Source: Acidimicrobiia bacterium (lineage in GTDB: Bacteria; Actinomycetota; Acidimicrobiia; Acidimicrobiales; Aldehydirespiratoraceae). From it: 64,000 nt of DNA. The translations under genes were made by a program, and so were the position numbers. The notes under the pieces were generated by a model. The model made no database searches. It worked only from the letters and a program-made list of their open reading frames with translations, and was not told where the DNA came from. Shown in pieces: positions 39,400 to 48,003 of this stretch (positions within the stretch are counted from its first letter, which is position 1; each line of letters begins with the position of its first letter). The stretch is from the NCBI GenBank assembly GCA_022820805.1, contig JAJEEV010000027.1, positions 101,226-165,225 on the forward strand. The letters are read 5' to 3'.

Positions 39400-40983
39400 A
39401 TGACCGTATTGCGGGTCGTCAGACGAGGCGACGCAGCCGGGATCGAGCGCGAGCGGGACGCGCGACGCGAACCCCGCAACGACATCGTGGCCGAGCGCGC
39501 CGTCGGCGAGGACCGCTTCGAGGCGGCCGACGGGCCCTTCCGCCGCTACGAGCGCCGGCTGTCGATGGAGCCGGCCGATCCGGGCAACGCCGGGGTCACC
39601 GGCACGGGCACCGGCGAGGCGTGGCAGCTGACCGAGACAACGTCGTACCGTCTCGCCGTTCCGGTGTGGGCATGGCTGTTCCACTTCCCGGTCCGGAGTG
39701 CGCTCCGGAAGCGGCGCGACGCCTACGGCTACTGGTGGGCGCCCCCGGATCGGCTGAACGCTCGGGCCGCCACCGTGCTCGGCCTGCTGTGCACGATCCA
39801 GGTCGTGGACGGCTACCTGGGGACCGTCCTCACCGCGACCCTCACGTTCGCGGCCGACGAGTTCGGTCGGGGCAACACCGCCCAGGGGGTGCTGATGGGC
39901 GTGGTCCGCGCTGGCGTGCTGATCGCGCTCGTAACTGCGGCCCTCGCCGACCGCCACGGGCGCAAGCGCCTGCTTCTGGCGACCGGCCTGGGCAGCTGCC
40001 TGATCACCGCGGTGGGCGCTGTAGCGCCGGGGTTGTGGTTCCTGGGGGGCACCCAGCTGGTCTCCCGGGGACTCTCGACCGCCCTCGGCATCCTGATCGT
40101 GATCCTGGCCGCCGAGGAGATGCCGGCCCGATCCCGGGCGTGGGCCATGTCGGTGCTGGTGCTGTGCGCGGCACTGGGCTCGGGCATGGCGTTCGCGGTG
40201 CTGCCGATGGCGGACCTGCACGCTTCGGCCTGGCGTCTGGTGTACGTGGTGCCGCTGGCCGGCGTGGCCGTCGTCGTCTGGGTGGGGCGTCGCCTCCCGG
40301 AGAGCCGCCGCTACGAGACCGCTGCGACCGGACGGTCCTCCCACGACGGCGGCGTGACCGACCGCCAGGCCGATCCGGAGGTGGCGGCCCGCCGGCGCAG
40401 GAGGCTGGTGCTGCTGGCCGCCTCCGCGTTCCTGATCGCGATGTTCGCCGCCCCGGCCTCGGGGCTGCGCAACGACTTCCTCAAGGACGAGCGAGACTTC
40501 TCCGCGACGGCCATCACGCTGTTCACCTACTTCACCAACACGCCCATCGGCATCGGGGTCTTCGTGGGCGGATACCTCGCCGACCGCCGGGGCCGGCGGC
40601 CGACAGGCGCGGTCGGGCTGGCGCTGGGAGCAGTGTTCATCGCATGGGCCTTCTTCACCGACGGGGCCGCCCTGTGGTTGCTGACACTCGTCGGGGGCGT
40701 GGTCGGGGCAGTGGCGGTGCCCGCGCTGGCCGTCTACGGACCCGAGCTGTTCGGCACCCACCGGCGCGGACGCTCCAACGGCGTGATCGTCATGGTGGGA
40801 GTGCTCGGAAGCGCCCTCGGGCTGATCACGGCCGGATGGCTGTCGGACGCGCTCGACGGGCGGCTGGGCCCGGCACTGGCCCTGCTGGCCGTGGGTCCGC
40901 TCATAGTGGCCGCCCTCGTCATCCTGAAGTACCCCGAGACCGTGGGCCAGGAACTGGAGGACATCAACCCCGAAGACCGCTAG
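39400..40983 (+). CDS. Major facilitator superfamily transporter
   Basis: The 527-residue protein has a long polar N-terminal region (about 110 residues) ahead of twelve membrane helices. The A-like motif between helices 2 and 3 reads ALADRHGRKRLLLATG and its mirror in the second half GGYLADRRGRRPTGAVG; VPALAVYGPELFGTHRRGRSNG resembles the sugar/metabolite-proton symporter branch. Substrate unknown. It is divergent from murA across 29 bases and ends seven bases from the convergent wecA-like gene. An internal ATG near codon 55 could be the true start. Confidence 0.82.
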   Translation: MTVLRVVRRGDAAGIERERDARREPRNDIVAERAVGEDRFEAADGPFRRYERRLSMEPADPGNAGVTGTGTGEAWQLTETTSYRLAVPVWAWLFHFPVRSALRKRRDAYGYWWAPPDRLNARAATVLGLLCTIQVVDGYLGTVLTATLTFAADEFGRGNTAQGVLMGVVRAGVLIALVTAALADRHGRKRLLLATGLGSCLITAVGAVAPGLWFLGGTQLVSRGLSTALGILIVILAAEEMPARSRAWAMSVLVLCAALGSGMAFAVLPMADLHASAWRLVYVVPLAGVAVVVWVGRRLPESRRYETAATGRSSHDGGVTDRQADPEVAARRRRRLVLLAASAFLIAMFAAPASGLRNDFLKDERDFSATAITLFTYFTNTPIGIGVFVGGYLADRRGRRPTGAVGLALGAVFIAWAFFTDGAALWLLTLVGGVVGAVAVPALAVYGPELFGTHRRGRSNGVIVMVGVLGSALGLITAGWLSDALDGRLGPALALLAVGPLIVAALVILKYPETVGQELEDINPEDR

Positions 40984-40990
40984 CGCCAGG

Positions 40991-42133
40991 TCACAGCTTC
41001 TTGAGGCGGTCCAGCTCTTCGGCGTCCACCGCCACGGCGTCGTACCCGAACCGGGGATGGAAGATGGTGAACAGGATCAGAGCCAGCGCGGCGATCCCTA
41101 CCGGCACGATGGCGTCGCCGCGGCCGGTGTAGGTGGGGACCAGCACGAACGCCGACAACAGCGCGGTCCACAGCCACAGGACGATCACGGCTCGGCGGTG
41201 CCCGTGACCGAGGCGCATGAGACGGTGGTGCAGGTGGTCGCGGTCGGCCACCGCGAAGCCTCGCCGTCCCACGGTTCGACGCACGATGGCGAAGAGGGTG
41301 TCGACCACCGGCACACCCAGGATCACCAGCGGGATGACCAGCGGCGCATAGAAGAAGAACGCCTGACCGCTGAACTCCACCGTTGAACGGCCCCCCACGC
41401 TGATGGTCGCGGCCGCCATCAACACGCCCAACAGAAGCGCCCCGCCGTCACCCATGAATACCCGGGCCGGGTGCAGGTTGTGGGGCAGGAACCCGACACA
41501 GACCCCCAGCGCGACCGCGGCCCACAGCGCTCCCGGGTTGGCCTCCTCAATCACGCCCTGGTCCGCGAGACGCAGGGCGTAGAGCAGGAAGGCACCCGAG
41601 GCGATGGCCATGATCCCCGCAGCGAGGCCGTCGAGGCCGTCGATGAGGTTCACCGCGTTGGCCATGCCCAGCACCCACAGAATGGTGATCAGCGCCGACC
41701 ACTCGTCCGAGAGGAACACCAGGTCCCAGAACGGCACCCGGAAGACGGCGATCGACACTCCCGACAGGTGGAGAACGACGCCTGCCGCGGCCACGCCCGC
41801 GGCCTTGGCCGGCGGCGACAACTCCCTGATGTCGTCGTAGAAGCCGACCGCCAGGACGATCGCCGCGGCCGCGACCCCGCCCAGGATCTCCCCGGGCGCG
41901 TCGAACAGCTCCGAGAGGCCCCCCACCGCCGGCGCGACCGCCACCGCGACCGCGACCCCGGCGAGCATGGCGAGGCCACCGGAGGTGGGGGTGGGAGTCT
42001 CGTGAATGTGGTGGGCGTCGGGCTCCCGGCTGGCGCCCAGACGGACCGCCAACCTGGTCGTCAGGGGAACCAGCAGGAAGGTCGTGATCGCGGCCACCAG
42101 GCCGACAATGGCGAACGACAGGGTCGGCGGCAC
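40991..42133 (-). CDS. wecA: Undecaprenyl-phosphate sugar-1-phosphate transferase (WecA/TagO family)
   Basis: The 380-residue protein has about eleven membrane helices and the MraY/WecA motifs GFYDDIRELSPPAK (DDxx(E/D)), NAVNLIDGLDGLAAG, ARVFMGDGGALLLG and the cytoplasmic histidine loop VADRDHLHHRLMRLGHGH. It transfers GlcNAc-1-phosphate (or a related sugar) to undecaprenyl phosphate, starting arabinogalactan, teichoic acid or O-polysaccharide linkers. The DRDHLHHRL loop separates it from MraY. The start is GTG 42133. Confidence 0.93.
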   Translation of the reverse strand: MPPTLSFAIVGLVAAITTFLLVPLTTRLAVRLGASREPDAHHIHETPTPTSGGLAMLAGVAVAVAVAPAVGGLSELFDAPGEILGGVAAAAIVLAVGFYDDIRELSPPAKAAGVAAAGVVLHLSGVSIAVFRVPFWDLVFLSDEWSALITILWVLGMANAVNLIDGLDGLAAGIMAIASGAFLLYALRLADQGVIEEANPGALWAAVALGVCVGFLPHNLHPARVFMGDGGALLLGVLMAAATISVGGRSTVEFSGQAFFFYAPLVIPLVILGVPVVDTLFAIVRRTVGRRGFAVADRDHLHHRLMRLGHGHRRAVIVLWLWTALLSAFVLVPTYTGRGDAIVPVGIAALALILFTIFHPRFGYDAVAVDAEELDRLKKL

Positions 42134-42204
42134 GACAGGCCCCTAGCCGGCGGTCCGCTCGACCGGCACCGGAGCTGCCTGTCCCCTCGGCCTCTGGAGG
42201 ACTG

Positions 42205-43461
42205 CTAGTCCTCGGTGTCCATCCCCGGGTAGGGCGGCTTGGTCGCGCACAGCGCGGCGGCGTCGGCTCGCACCGCGGCCACCGCGGCGTCGTCGGAGCG
42301 GTTGCGCAGCGCCCTGGAGATGAGCTCGGCGATGGTGGCCATGTCGTCGGTGTCCATGCCCTGGGTGGTCACTGCGGGCGTGCCGATGCGCACACCGGAG
42401 GTCACGAAGGGCGAGCGGGGATCGTCGGGCACCGTGTTCTTGTTGAGGCTGATTCCGGCTGCGTCCAGGGTGGCCTGAGCCTCCTTGCCGGTGAGGTCGG
42501 GATCGAACGTTCGCAGGTCGACCAGCATCAGGTGGTTGTCGGTGCCGCCGGAGACGAGCCGGAAGCCGTGGCCGGCCAGCGCCGCGGCCAGCGCCTGCGA
42601 GTTCTCCACGATGCGGGCCGCATATTCGGCGAACTCCGGGGTGGACGCCTCCGCGAAGGCCACCGCCTTGGCTGCCACCGCATGATCGAGCGGGCCGCCC
42701 TGGATGCCGGGGAACATGGCCTTGTCGACCGCCTTGGCGTAGTCGGAGCGGCAGATGATGGCGCCGCCCCGGGGGCCGCGCAGGGTCTTGTGGGTGGTGA
42801 ACGTCACGATGTCGGCGAACTGCGTCGGGTTGGGGTGCACCCCGCCCGCGATCAGCCCGGCGATGTGGGCTGCGTCGAACATCAGCAGCGCGCCCGACTC
42901 GTCGGCTATCTCCCGCAGCGGCTCGGGTTGGATGAGCCTGGGGTAGGCGGTGGCGCCGGCGACGATCAGCTTGGGCCGCTCGGCGAGGGCCAGGTCGCGC
43001 AGCTGGTCCATGTCGATCCGCTCGTCGCTGGCGGTCACGCCGTAGGACACGAACCGGTACTGGAGGCCCGAGAAGTTGACCGGCGACCCGTGGGTGAGGT
43101 GCCCGCCGTGGTCGAGGCTCATGCCCAGCACGGTGTCGCCCGCCTCGAGCACGGCCTGGTAGGCGCCCATGTTGGCGATGGCGCCGGCATGGGGCTGCAC
43201 GTTGGCGTGATCGGCCCCGAACAGCTCGCAGGCTCGTTGGCGGGCGAGGTCCTCGACCTCGTCGACCACCATGTTCCCGCCGTAGTAGCGCCGGCCGGGA
43301 TAGCCCTCGCTGTACTTGTTGGTGAACACCGAGCCGGTGGCGGCCATCACCGCCGGGCTGGCGAAGTTCTCCGAGGCGATGAGCTGGATGGTGGTGTTCT
43401 GGCGGCGGATCTCCTGATTGATCAGGTCGAACACGGCCTCGTCGGCGGTGGGCCAGGGCAT
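42205..43461 (-). CDS. glyA: Serine hydroxymethyltransferase
   Basis: The 418-residue PLP enzyme contains [33 protein letters not shown], the substrate loop [16 protein letters not shown] and the PLP lysine in [12 protein letters not shown]. It makes glycine and 5,10-methylene-tetrahydrofolate from serine. ATG 43461 follows GAGGAAC; the open frame continues 16 codons upstream without similarity. It lies 71 bases upstream of the wecA-like gene on the same strand. Confidence 0.97.
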   Translation of the reverse strand: MPWPTADEAVFDLINQEIRRQNTTIQLIASENFASPAVMAATGSVFTNKYSEGYPGRRYYGGNMVVDEVEDLARQRACELFGADHANVQPHAGAIANMGAYQAVLEAGDTVLGMSLDHGGHLTHGSPVNFSGLQYRFVSYGVTASDERIDMDQLRDLALAERPKLIVAGATAYPRLIQPEPLREIADESGALLMFDAAHIAGLIAGGVHPNPTQFADIVTFTTHKTLRGPRGGAIICRSDYAKAVDKAMFPGIQGGPLDHAVAAKAVAFAEASTPEFAEYAARIVENSQALAAALAGHGFRLVSGGTDNHLMLVDLRTFDPDLTGKEAQATLDAAGISLNKNTVPDDPRSPFVTSGVRIGTPAVTTQGMDTDDMATIAELISRALRNRSDDAAVAAVRADAAALCATKPPYPGMDTED

Positions 43462-43555
43462 TGGGTTCCTCGATTCTCCTCGCCGTGCGCCGCGGCGCGG
43501 ACGCTTCAACGAACAGTAGCGACGTAGGCGCCACGAACGGCGCCGCCCGCTCGGA

Positions 43556-44008
43556 TCAGTCCTGACCCGGCAGAGCGTCGAGCTTGGCGACCCTTCCCGC
43601 GTGGCGGCCGCCGTCGAAGGACGCGCTCAGCCAGGCGTCGAGCGCCTCGCGGGCCACCTCCGCTCCGGTGAGCCGCTCGCCGATGCACAGCACGTTGGCG
43701 TCGTTGTGGGCCCGGGCCAGCCGGGCCGAGGTCACGTCGTAGGCCACCGCGGCCCGCACGCCCGCCACCTTGTTGGCCGCCATGGCTATCCCGTTGCCGC
43801 TGCCGCACACGCACAGCCCCAGATCGGCGTCGCCGCCGGCCACGGTCCGGCCCACCGCCGCTCCGAAGTCGGGGTAGTCCACCCGGTCGGTGGAGTGCGT
43901 GCCGCAGTCGGTGACGTCGTGGCCGGCCGCCCGGAGATGCTCGGCCAGAGCCTGCTTCAGCTCGTAGCCGGCATGGTCGGCCCCCACCGCGATCCGCACG
44001 ACCGCCAT
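43556..44008 (-). CDS. rpiB: Ribose-5-phosphate isomerase B
   Basis: The 150-residue protein begins [19 protein letters not shown] and has [15 protein letters not shown], the catalytic cysteine and anion-hole loop in [16 protein letters not shown], and [16 protein letters not shown]. It interconverts ribose-5-phosphate and ribulose-5-phosphate in the pentose phosphate pathway. ATG 44008 is preferred to one four codons upstream because the family begins there and GAGGTCTAGG precedes it. Confidence 0.95.
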   Translation of the reverse strand: MAVVRIAVGADHAGYELKQALAEHLRAAGHDVTDCGTHSTDRVDYPDFGAAVGRTVAGGDADLGLCVCGSGNGIAMAANKVAGVRAAVAYDVTSARLARAHNDANVLCIGERLTGAEVAREALDAWLSASFDGGRHAGRVAKLDALPGQD

Positions 44009-44120
44009 CCTAGACCTCATCTGTATCGGATGCTGATCGTTATCTATACTATTGAGATGTGTCAGTATATTTTATGGTTTGATCTTGTTACCCTCGCCTT
44101 TTCTGAGGGGGGCTGTTATC
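44009..44120. promoter_or_regulatory. AT-rich control region of hicA-hicB and rpiB
   Basis: This 112-base gap is far richer in A+T than its surroundings (TTATCTATACTATTGAG and AGTATATTTTATGG lie within it) and holds several overlapping -10-like words, for example TATACT. CCTC and GAGG arms flank a T-rich loop just before hicA. A HicB operator would be expected here; no clear dyad was identified. Confidence 0.4.
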
Positions 44121-44342
44121 ATGCCAAACAGGAGAATATTGGAGCAGCAGATCCGCCGACTAGCCAAGAGCTTCGGGCACACGGCCCGACCGGTGCGCCA
44201 AGGCACACACGAGGTCTGGGAATGCGCAGGGTTCAAGTTCCCGATCCCACGCCACACAGAGATCAACAAATGGACAGCCCGCTCAATCATCGCCAGGCTC
44301 ACGGAGCATCTTGAGAGAGTCACCAGAGAGGAGGCTCGGTGA
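44121..44342 (+). CDS. hicA: HicA-type mRNA interferase toxin
   Basis: The 73-residue protein has the HicA double-stranded-RNA-binding fold: MPNRRILEQQIRRLAKSFG, the catalytic histidine in RQGTHEVWECAGF and the FPIPRHTEINKWTARSI segment. Such toxins cleave mRNA independently of codon and are neutralised by HicB. The ATG at 44121 is preferred to earlier starts because the family begins there. The hicB start overlaps the hicA stop by four bases. The AT-rich region in front suggests a horizontally gained module. Confidence 0.85.
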   Translation: MPNRRILEQQIRRLAKSFGHTARPVRQGTHEVWECAGFKFPIPRHTEINKWTARSIIARLTEHLERVTREEAR

Positions 44343-44590
44343 CCAGAACCTTTAGTGCCGTCGCCACCAGGGCGGGCGACTGGTGGGCCATCGAGATCAC
44401 CTCGGGCCTGCCCGACAACATGCTGGGAGTCAGCCAGGCAGCCTCACTTGAGGAGGTTGAGGACGTGGCCAAGGCGGTGGTCGCCGACCTCTTGGAGATC
44501 GAGCCGAACGAGATCGTCGTGAGAGTCAGCGTGACGCATCTCGACGAAGCGGAAGGCAGCGCCGCACTGCCCGGATCAGCCGTGTCCTAG
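44339..44590 (+). CDS. hicB: HicB-type antitoxin
   Basis: The 83-residue protein has the partial RNase-H-like HicB fold (FSAVATRAGDWWAIEI, then ASLEEVEDVAKAVVADLLEI). It should bind and block the toxin encoded just upstream. There is no obvious C-terminal ribbon-helix-helix or HTH domain, so how it binds DNA, if it does, is unclear. Its last 15 bases overlap the end of the convergent tsaC gene. Confidence 0.78.
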   Translation: MTRTFSAVATRAGDWWAIEITSGLPDNMLGVSQAASLEEVEDVAKAVVADLLEIEPNEIVVRVSVTHLDEAEGSAALPGSAVS

Positions 44591-45202
44591 CGCTCCTGCG
44601 CCCGATGCGGCAGCCAGGATCTCGTCGAGGCTGACCGGACCCTCTCGCAGCACCGCGGGAACCGGCGCGGTCGCGTCCACCACCGTGGACGAGGCGCCGG
44701 GGCGCGGGCCGCCGTCAATGACTAAGCGCAGGGCCGGGAACAGCTCGGCCACGCCCTGAGCGGTGGACGGGGTGGGGCCGCCGTGGAGGTTGGCGCTGGT
44801 CACGGCGAGGGGTGCGGGGCCGGCGATGGCCCGCATGATCTCATCGTCGGGCACGCGCACGCCGATGGTGGCGCCGGTGCCGAGATGCTCGGGCGCTTCG
44901 GGCCGGCGGGGCGCGACGATGGTGAGCGGGCCGGGCCAGAAGCGCTCGGCCAGCCGCCGTGCGTTCGGCGTGAGCTCCACCAGCGTGGCGGCTGCAGCCA
45001 CGTCGGCCACGAGCACTGCGATGGTGCGCTCGGACGGTCGCTCCTTGAGTTCGAAGATCTGCTGGATCGCGTCGACATTGACCGCCTCCGCGGCCAGGCC
45101 GTACACGGTGTCGGTGGGCACACCCACGACCTCGCCCCGGCGCAGCGCTGCGGTCGCGGTGGAGACAGCGTGGGACCGCGCCGCAGCCGAGTCGGTCGGC
45201 AT
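44576..45202 (-). CDS. tsaC: L-threonylcarbamoyladenylate synthase (Sua5/YrdC/YwlC)
   Basis: The 208-residue protein is a YrdC domain alone: ALRRGEVVGVPTDTVYGLAAEA, the KERP motif in FELKERPSERTIAVLV, WPGPLTIV, GVRVPDDEIM and VTSANLHGGPTPST. It makes threonylcarbamoyl-AMP for the t6A modification at A37 of ANN-decoding tRNAs. ATG 45202 lies 14 bases after the prmC stop; the frame upstream overlaps prmC and is not coding. It closes a prfA-prmC-tsaC operon of translation genes. Confidence 0.95.
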   Translation of the reverse strand: MPTDSAAARSHAVSTATAALRRGEVVGVPTDTVYGLAAEAVNVDAIQQIFELKERPSERTIAVLVADVAAAATLVELTPNARRLAERFWPGPLTIVAPRRPEAPEHLGTGATIGVRVPDDEIMRAIAGPAPLAVTSANLHGGPTPSTAQGVAELFPALRLVIDGGPRPGASSTVVDATAPVPAVLREGPVSLDEILAAASGAGALGHG

Positions 45203-45216
45203 CACCCGTCCGGCTC

Positions 45217-46140
45217 TCACGATCGTTGTCCGATCACAACCCGGTCGAGCCCGGCCAGGTCCCGCTCCACCCGCACCTCTACGAAGCCGGCCTCGGCGGC
45301 CATTCCCGCGGTGGTGTGGGCCCGATGCGAGGCCACCTCCATGACCAGGGATCCGCCCGGCCTGAGCCACTGCGAGGCACCGTCGATCACCTGTTGGACC
45401 GCCTCGTGGCCTGCCGGTCCGGACCACAGCGCCACCGGCGGCTCCCAGTCGGCCACCACGGGCGGCAACTCCTCGCCGGTGCCGATGTAGGGCGGGTTGG
45501 AGACCACCACGTCCACCGACCCCTGCAGGGCGCCGGGCAGTGCCCCGTACCAGTCTCCCTCGTGCAGGCTCACCCGAGTCGCGGCCCGGCCCACGCCCGC
45601 GAGGTTGGCCCGGGCAACCGCCAGAGCGTCGGACGACACATCTGTGGCGAATACCCTGGCCTGCGGGCACTCGACTGCCACCGACAACGCGATCGCGCCA
45701 GACCCGGTGCCCAGGTCCACCACGACGACCTCGCGTTCCCGGCAGGGGCCGGCTGCGAGCCTCTCGACCTCGTCCACAGTCCAGCCGGCCACGACTTCCG
45801 TCTCGGGCCTGGGGATCAGCACCCGGTGGTCGACCATCAAGTCGAGGGTCCGGAAACCCCATGAGCCGACCACGTACTGGAGCGGCTCGCCCTCACAGCG
45901 CCGCGCCAGCATCGACCCGAAGCGGGCCGCCGTGAGCGTCGTCGCCGGCCGGCCCAGCACGCTGTCGAACTCGGCGGGCGACGACCCTGAGGCCGCTTCC
46001 ACGATCCGGCGGGCATCGACCTCCGGGGTGTCCACCGCGGTGCTGGCCGCCAGGCGGCGGCGCGCCTCGGCCAGCAGATCCCGCCACGACACCGTCTCGG
46101 GCTGGCTGTCCGCCTCGGGCGGGCGGCTGGCCTCGGGCAC
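45217..46140 (-). CDS. prmC: Release-factor glutamine methyltransferase
   Basis: The 307-residue protein has the N-terminal helical domain (residues 15-80), AdoMet motif VVVDLGTGSGAIALSVA around 145 and the NPPY motif in DVVVSNPPYIGTG around 218. It methylates the glutamine of the GGQ motif in peptide-release factors. It begins 11 bases after the prfA stop, so the enzyme and its substrate are made from the same transcript. Confidence 0.95.
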   Translation of the reverse strand: MPEASRPPEADSQPETVSWRDLLAEARRRLAASTAVDTPEVDARRIVEAASGSSPAEFDSVLGRPATTLTAARFGSMLARRCEGEPLQYVVGSWGFRTLDLMVDHRVLIPRPETEVVAGWTVDEVERLAAGPCREREVVVVDLGTGSGAIALSVAVECPQARVFATDVSSDALAVARANLAGVGRAATRVSLHEGDWYGALPGALQGSVDVVVSNPPYIGTGEELPPVVADWEPPVALWSGPAGHEAVQQVIDGASQWLRPGGSLVMEVASHRAHTTAGMAAEAGFVEVRVERDLAGLDRVVIGQRS

Positions 46141-46151
46141 CGGGCTCGGCC

Positions 46152-47219
46152 TCAGGTGCCGTCGCCGGCCAGCAGCGTGCGCTGCTCGTCCTGAACCAGC
46201 GCGTCGCTGAGCTCGTCGAGCTCGCCGGCCAGCACCCGGTCCAGCTTGTAGAGCGTTACCCCGATGCGGTGATCGGTGACCCGGTTCTCGCGCATGTTGT
46301 AGGTGCGGATCTTCTCGGACCGGTCCCCGCCGCCCACCTGGCCACGCCGCATCGCCGACTGCTCCGCGGAGGCCCGCTCCTGCTCCGCCTGAAGCAGCCT
46401 CGAACGCAGCACCCGCAGCGCCTTCTGCTTGTTCTGGAGCTGGCTCTTCTCATCCTGCATCGACACCACGATGCCGGTGGGCACATGGGTCACCCGCACC
46501 GCCGAGTCGGTCGTGTTGACCGACTGGCCGCCCGGGCCCGACGAGCGGTAGACGTCGATCTGAAGGTCGGAATCGTCGATCTGGACGTCGACCTCCTTGG
46601 CCTCCGGCAGCACCGACACCGTGGCCGACGACGTATGGACCCGGCCCTGGGACTCGGTCACCGGCACCCGCTGCACCCGGTGGGTGCCGGCCTCGTGCTT
46701 CATGCGGGTCCACACCTGGTCGCCGGAGATGAGACCGCTCACCTCGGTGAAGCCGCCCAGATCCGACGGCGAGGCGGCCAGCGGCTCCAGCTTCCAGCGC
46801 TGCCTGCGGGCGAAGGCCTGGTACATGTCGAACAGGTCGCGAGCGAAGAGGTTGGCCTCCTCGCCGCCGGCCGCGCCCCTGATCTCGACGATCACATTGC
46901 GGCCCTCGTTGGGGTCCGGCGGCAGCAGCATCACCCGCAGCTCGCCGGTGGCGTCGGCCACCGCAGCCTCGAGCTCGTCGATCATCTCCCGCAGCTCGGC
47001 CCGCTCGGACCCGTCGGCCGCGGCGTGCATCCGGCGGGCCTCCTCGAGGTCGTCGGCCGCCGCCTGCAGCCGCTGCCCCGCGGCCACGATCTCGCTCAGC
47101 TGCTTGTGGCGACGGCCGAGGTCGGCGAGCTGGCGCGGGTCGGACTGCACCGCGGGGTCGCCGAGGCGGATCTCCACGTCTCTGAGCTCGTGTTCGAGCC
47201 CGGCTATCCGCTCCAGCAT
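46152..47219 (-). CDS. prfA: Peptide chain release factor 1
   Basis: The 355-residue factor has the RF1 domains: coiled N-terminal domain, codon-recognition domain with EAGTHRVQRVPVTESQGRVHTSS, and the catalytic GGQ in RSSGPGGQSVNTTDSAVRV followed by QNKQKALRVLRSRL. It ends translation at UAA and UAG. The start is ATG 47219, seven bases after TAGCCT (47227-47232). Upstream open frame in the same phase comes from the dispersed repeat and is not part of the family. Confidence 0.96.
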   Translation of the reverse strand: MLERIAGLEHELRDVEIRLGDPAVQSDPRQLADLGRRHKQLSEIVAAGQRLQAAADDLEEARRMHAAADGSERAELREMIDELEAAVADATGELRVMLLPPDPNEGRNVIVEIRGAAGGEEANLFARDLFDMYQAFARRQRWKLEPLAASPSDLGGFTEVSGLISGDQVWTRMKHEAGTHRVQRVPVTESQGRVHTSSATVSVLPEAKEVDVQIDDSDLQIDVYRSSGPGGQSVNTTDSAVRVTHVPTGIVVSMQDEKSQLQNKQKALRVLRSRLLQAEQERASAEQSAMRRGQVGGGDRSEKIRTYNMRENRVTDHRIGVTLYKLDRVLAGELDELSDALVQDEQRTLLAGDGT

Positions 47220-47312
47220 GGCTTCGAGGCTACCGGCCCGGCCCGAACGCTCTGAGAGGCCGAGCAGGTGGGCGCGATGACGCGGCCCATACGGCGCGAG
47301 GCCGTGGCCCGA

Positions 47313-47350
47313 GCGGCCCGTGAGCGAAGCGAACAAGAGCGGGAAAGACC
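47313..47350. repeat. Dispersed repeat, copy 2
   Basis: The sequence beginning GCGGCCCGTGAGCGAAGCGA matches copy 1 at 35623-35661 except at two positions. It lies in the 191-base gap between prfA and the alpha/beta hydrolase gene. In both places the repeat sits upstream of a gene start, in the same relation to a rhomboid or prfA promoter. Confidence 0.6.
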
Positions 47351-47410
47351 CCGGTACGACGCGACGGGCTTGCAGCTGCCCGCGCACCTTCTGGGCGTTC
47401 CGGCGACGGC

Positions 47411-47989
47411 TCAGAGACCGTCCAGGAAGGACCTGACGGTGGCCACGATCTCGGTGTCGGCCGACCGCTTGGGGTCGTGACGCTGGCCCTCCAGCCAGTG
47501 GACGGTCACGTCGCCCGCTATGGCGCCGATGTGGACCGCGAACTCCTCGAGAGTGCCGAAGGGGTCACGGTCACCGCCCACGAACAGGGTTGGCACATCG
47601 ATGCTGGCGAAATGGTCCACCCGCAGCTTGTCGGGCTTGTCCGGTGGGTGAAGCGGGTAGCTGAGCAGCACCAGCCCCGCCGCGGGCAGGCCCTCGGCGA
47701 CCGCCATCGAGCACATCCGGCCCCCCATCGACCGCCCGCCCAGCACCAGCCGGGCGGTGGTCGTGCCGAGCTCGGCCGCGAAGGCCTCGGCCTCGGATAG
47801 AAGCTCGGCGATGAGCTTCGGGGCCCGGTCGGGGAAGCGGCGGCCCTGGCGCCGGTAGCCGAACTCGATGCGGCGCACCGGCACGTCGAGCCCGTTCTCG
47901 AGAGCCACCAGCGTGTGCTGGCCTGCCCCGCCGCCGGCCCCGTGGGTCAGCAGCAGCCCCGCCACCCGCGGTGTGTCCTGGTCCGGCAT
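47411..47989 (-). CDS. Alpha/beta hydrolase of the KANL3/Tex30-like (dienelactone hydrolase-related) group
   Basis: The 192-residue protein has LLLTHGAGGGAGQHTLVALEN at the start (oxyanion region), the nucleophile elbow GGRSMGGRMCSMAVAEG, GLVLLSYPLHPPDKPDKLR, an acid in LFVGGDRDPFGTLEE and a histidine in GQRHDPKRS. The substrate is unknown. It starts 14 bases after the F420-type oxidoreductase stop and is probably cotranscribed with it. Confidence 0.82.
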   Translation of the reverse strand: MPDQDTPRVAGLLLTHGAGGGAGQHTLVALENGLDVPVRRIEFGYRRQGRRFPDRAPKLIAELLSEAEAFAAELGTTTARLVLGGRSMGGRMCSMAVAEGLPAAGLVLLSYPLHPPDKPDKLRVDHFASIDVPTLFVGGDRDPFGTLEEFAVHIGAIAGDVTVHWLEGQRHDPKRSADTEIVATVRSFLDGL

Positions 47990-48003
47990 CGACGCTGCGC
48001 TCC

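Noticed and set aside
43462..43555. Glycine riboswitch upstream of glyA
   Set aside because: The gap is short and no tandem aptamer-like pairing was found; glyA has an ordinary ribosome-binding site.
47220..47387. An N-terminal extension of prfA
   Set aside because: It comes from the dispersed repeat (SFPLLFASLTGR) and occurs also before the rhomboid gene; release factors begin at MLERIAGLEHE here.
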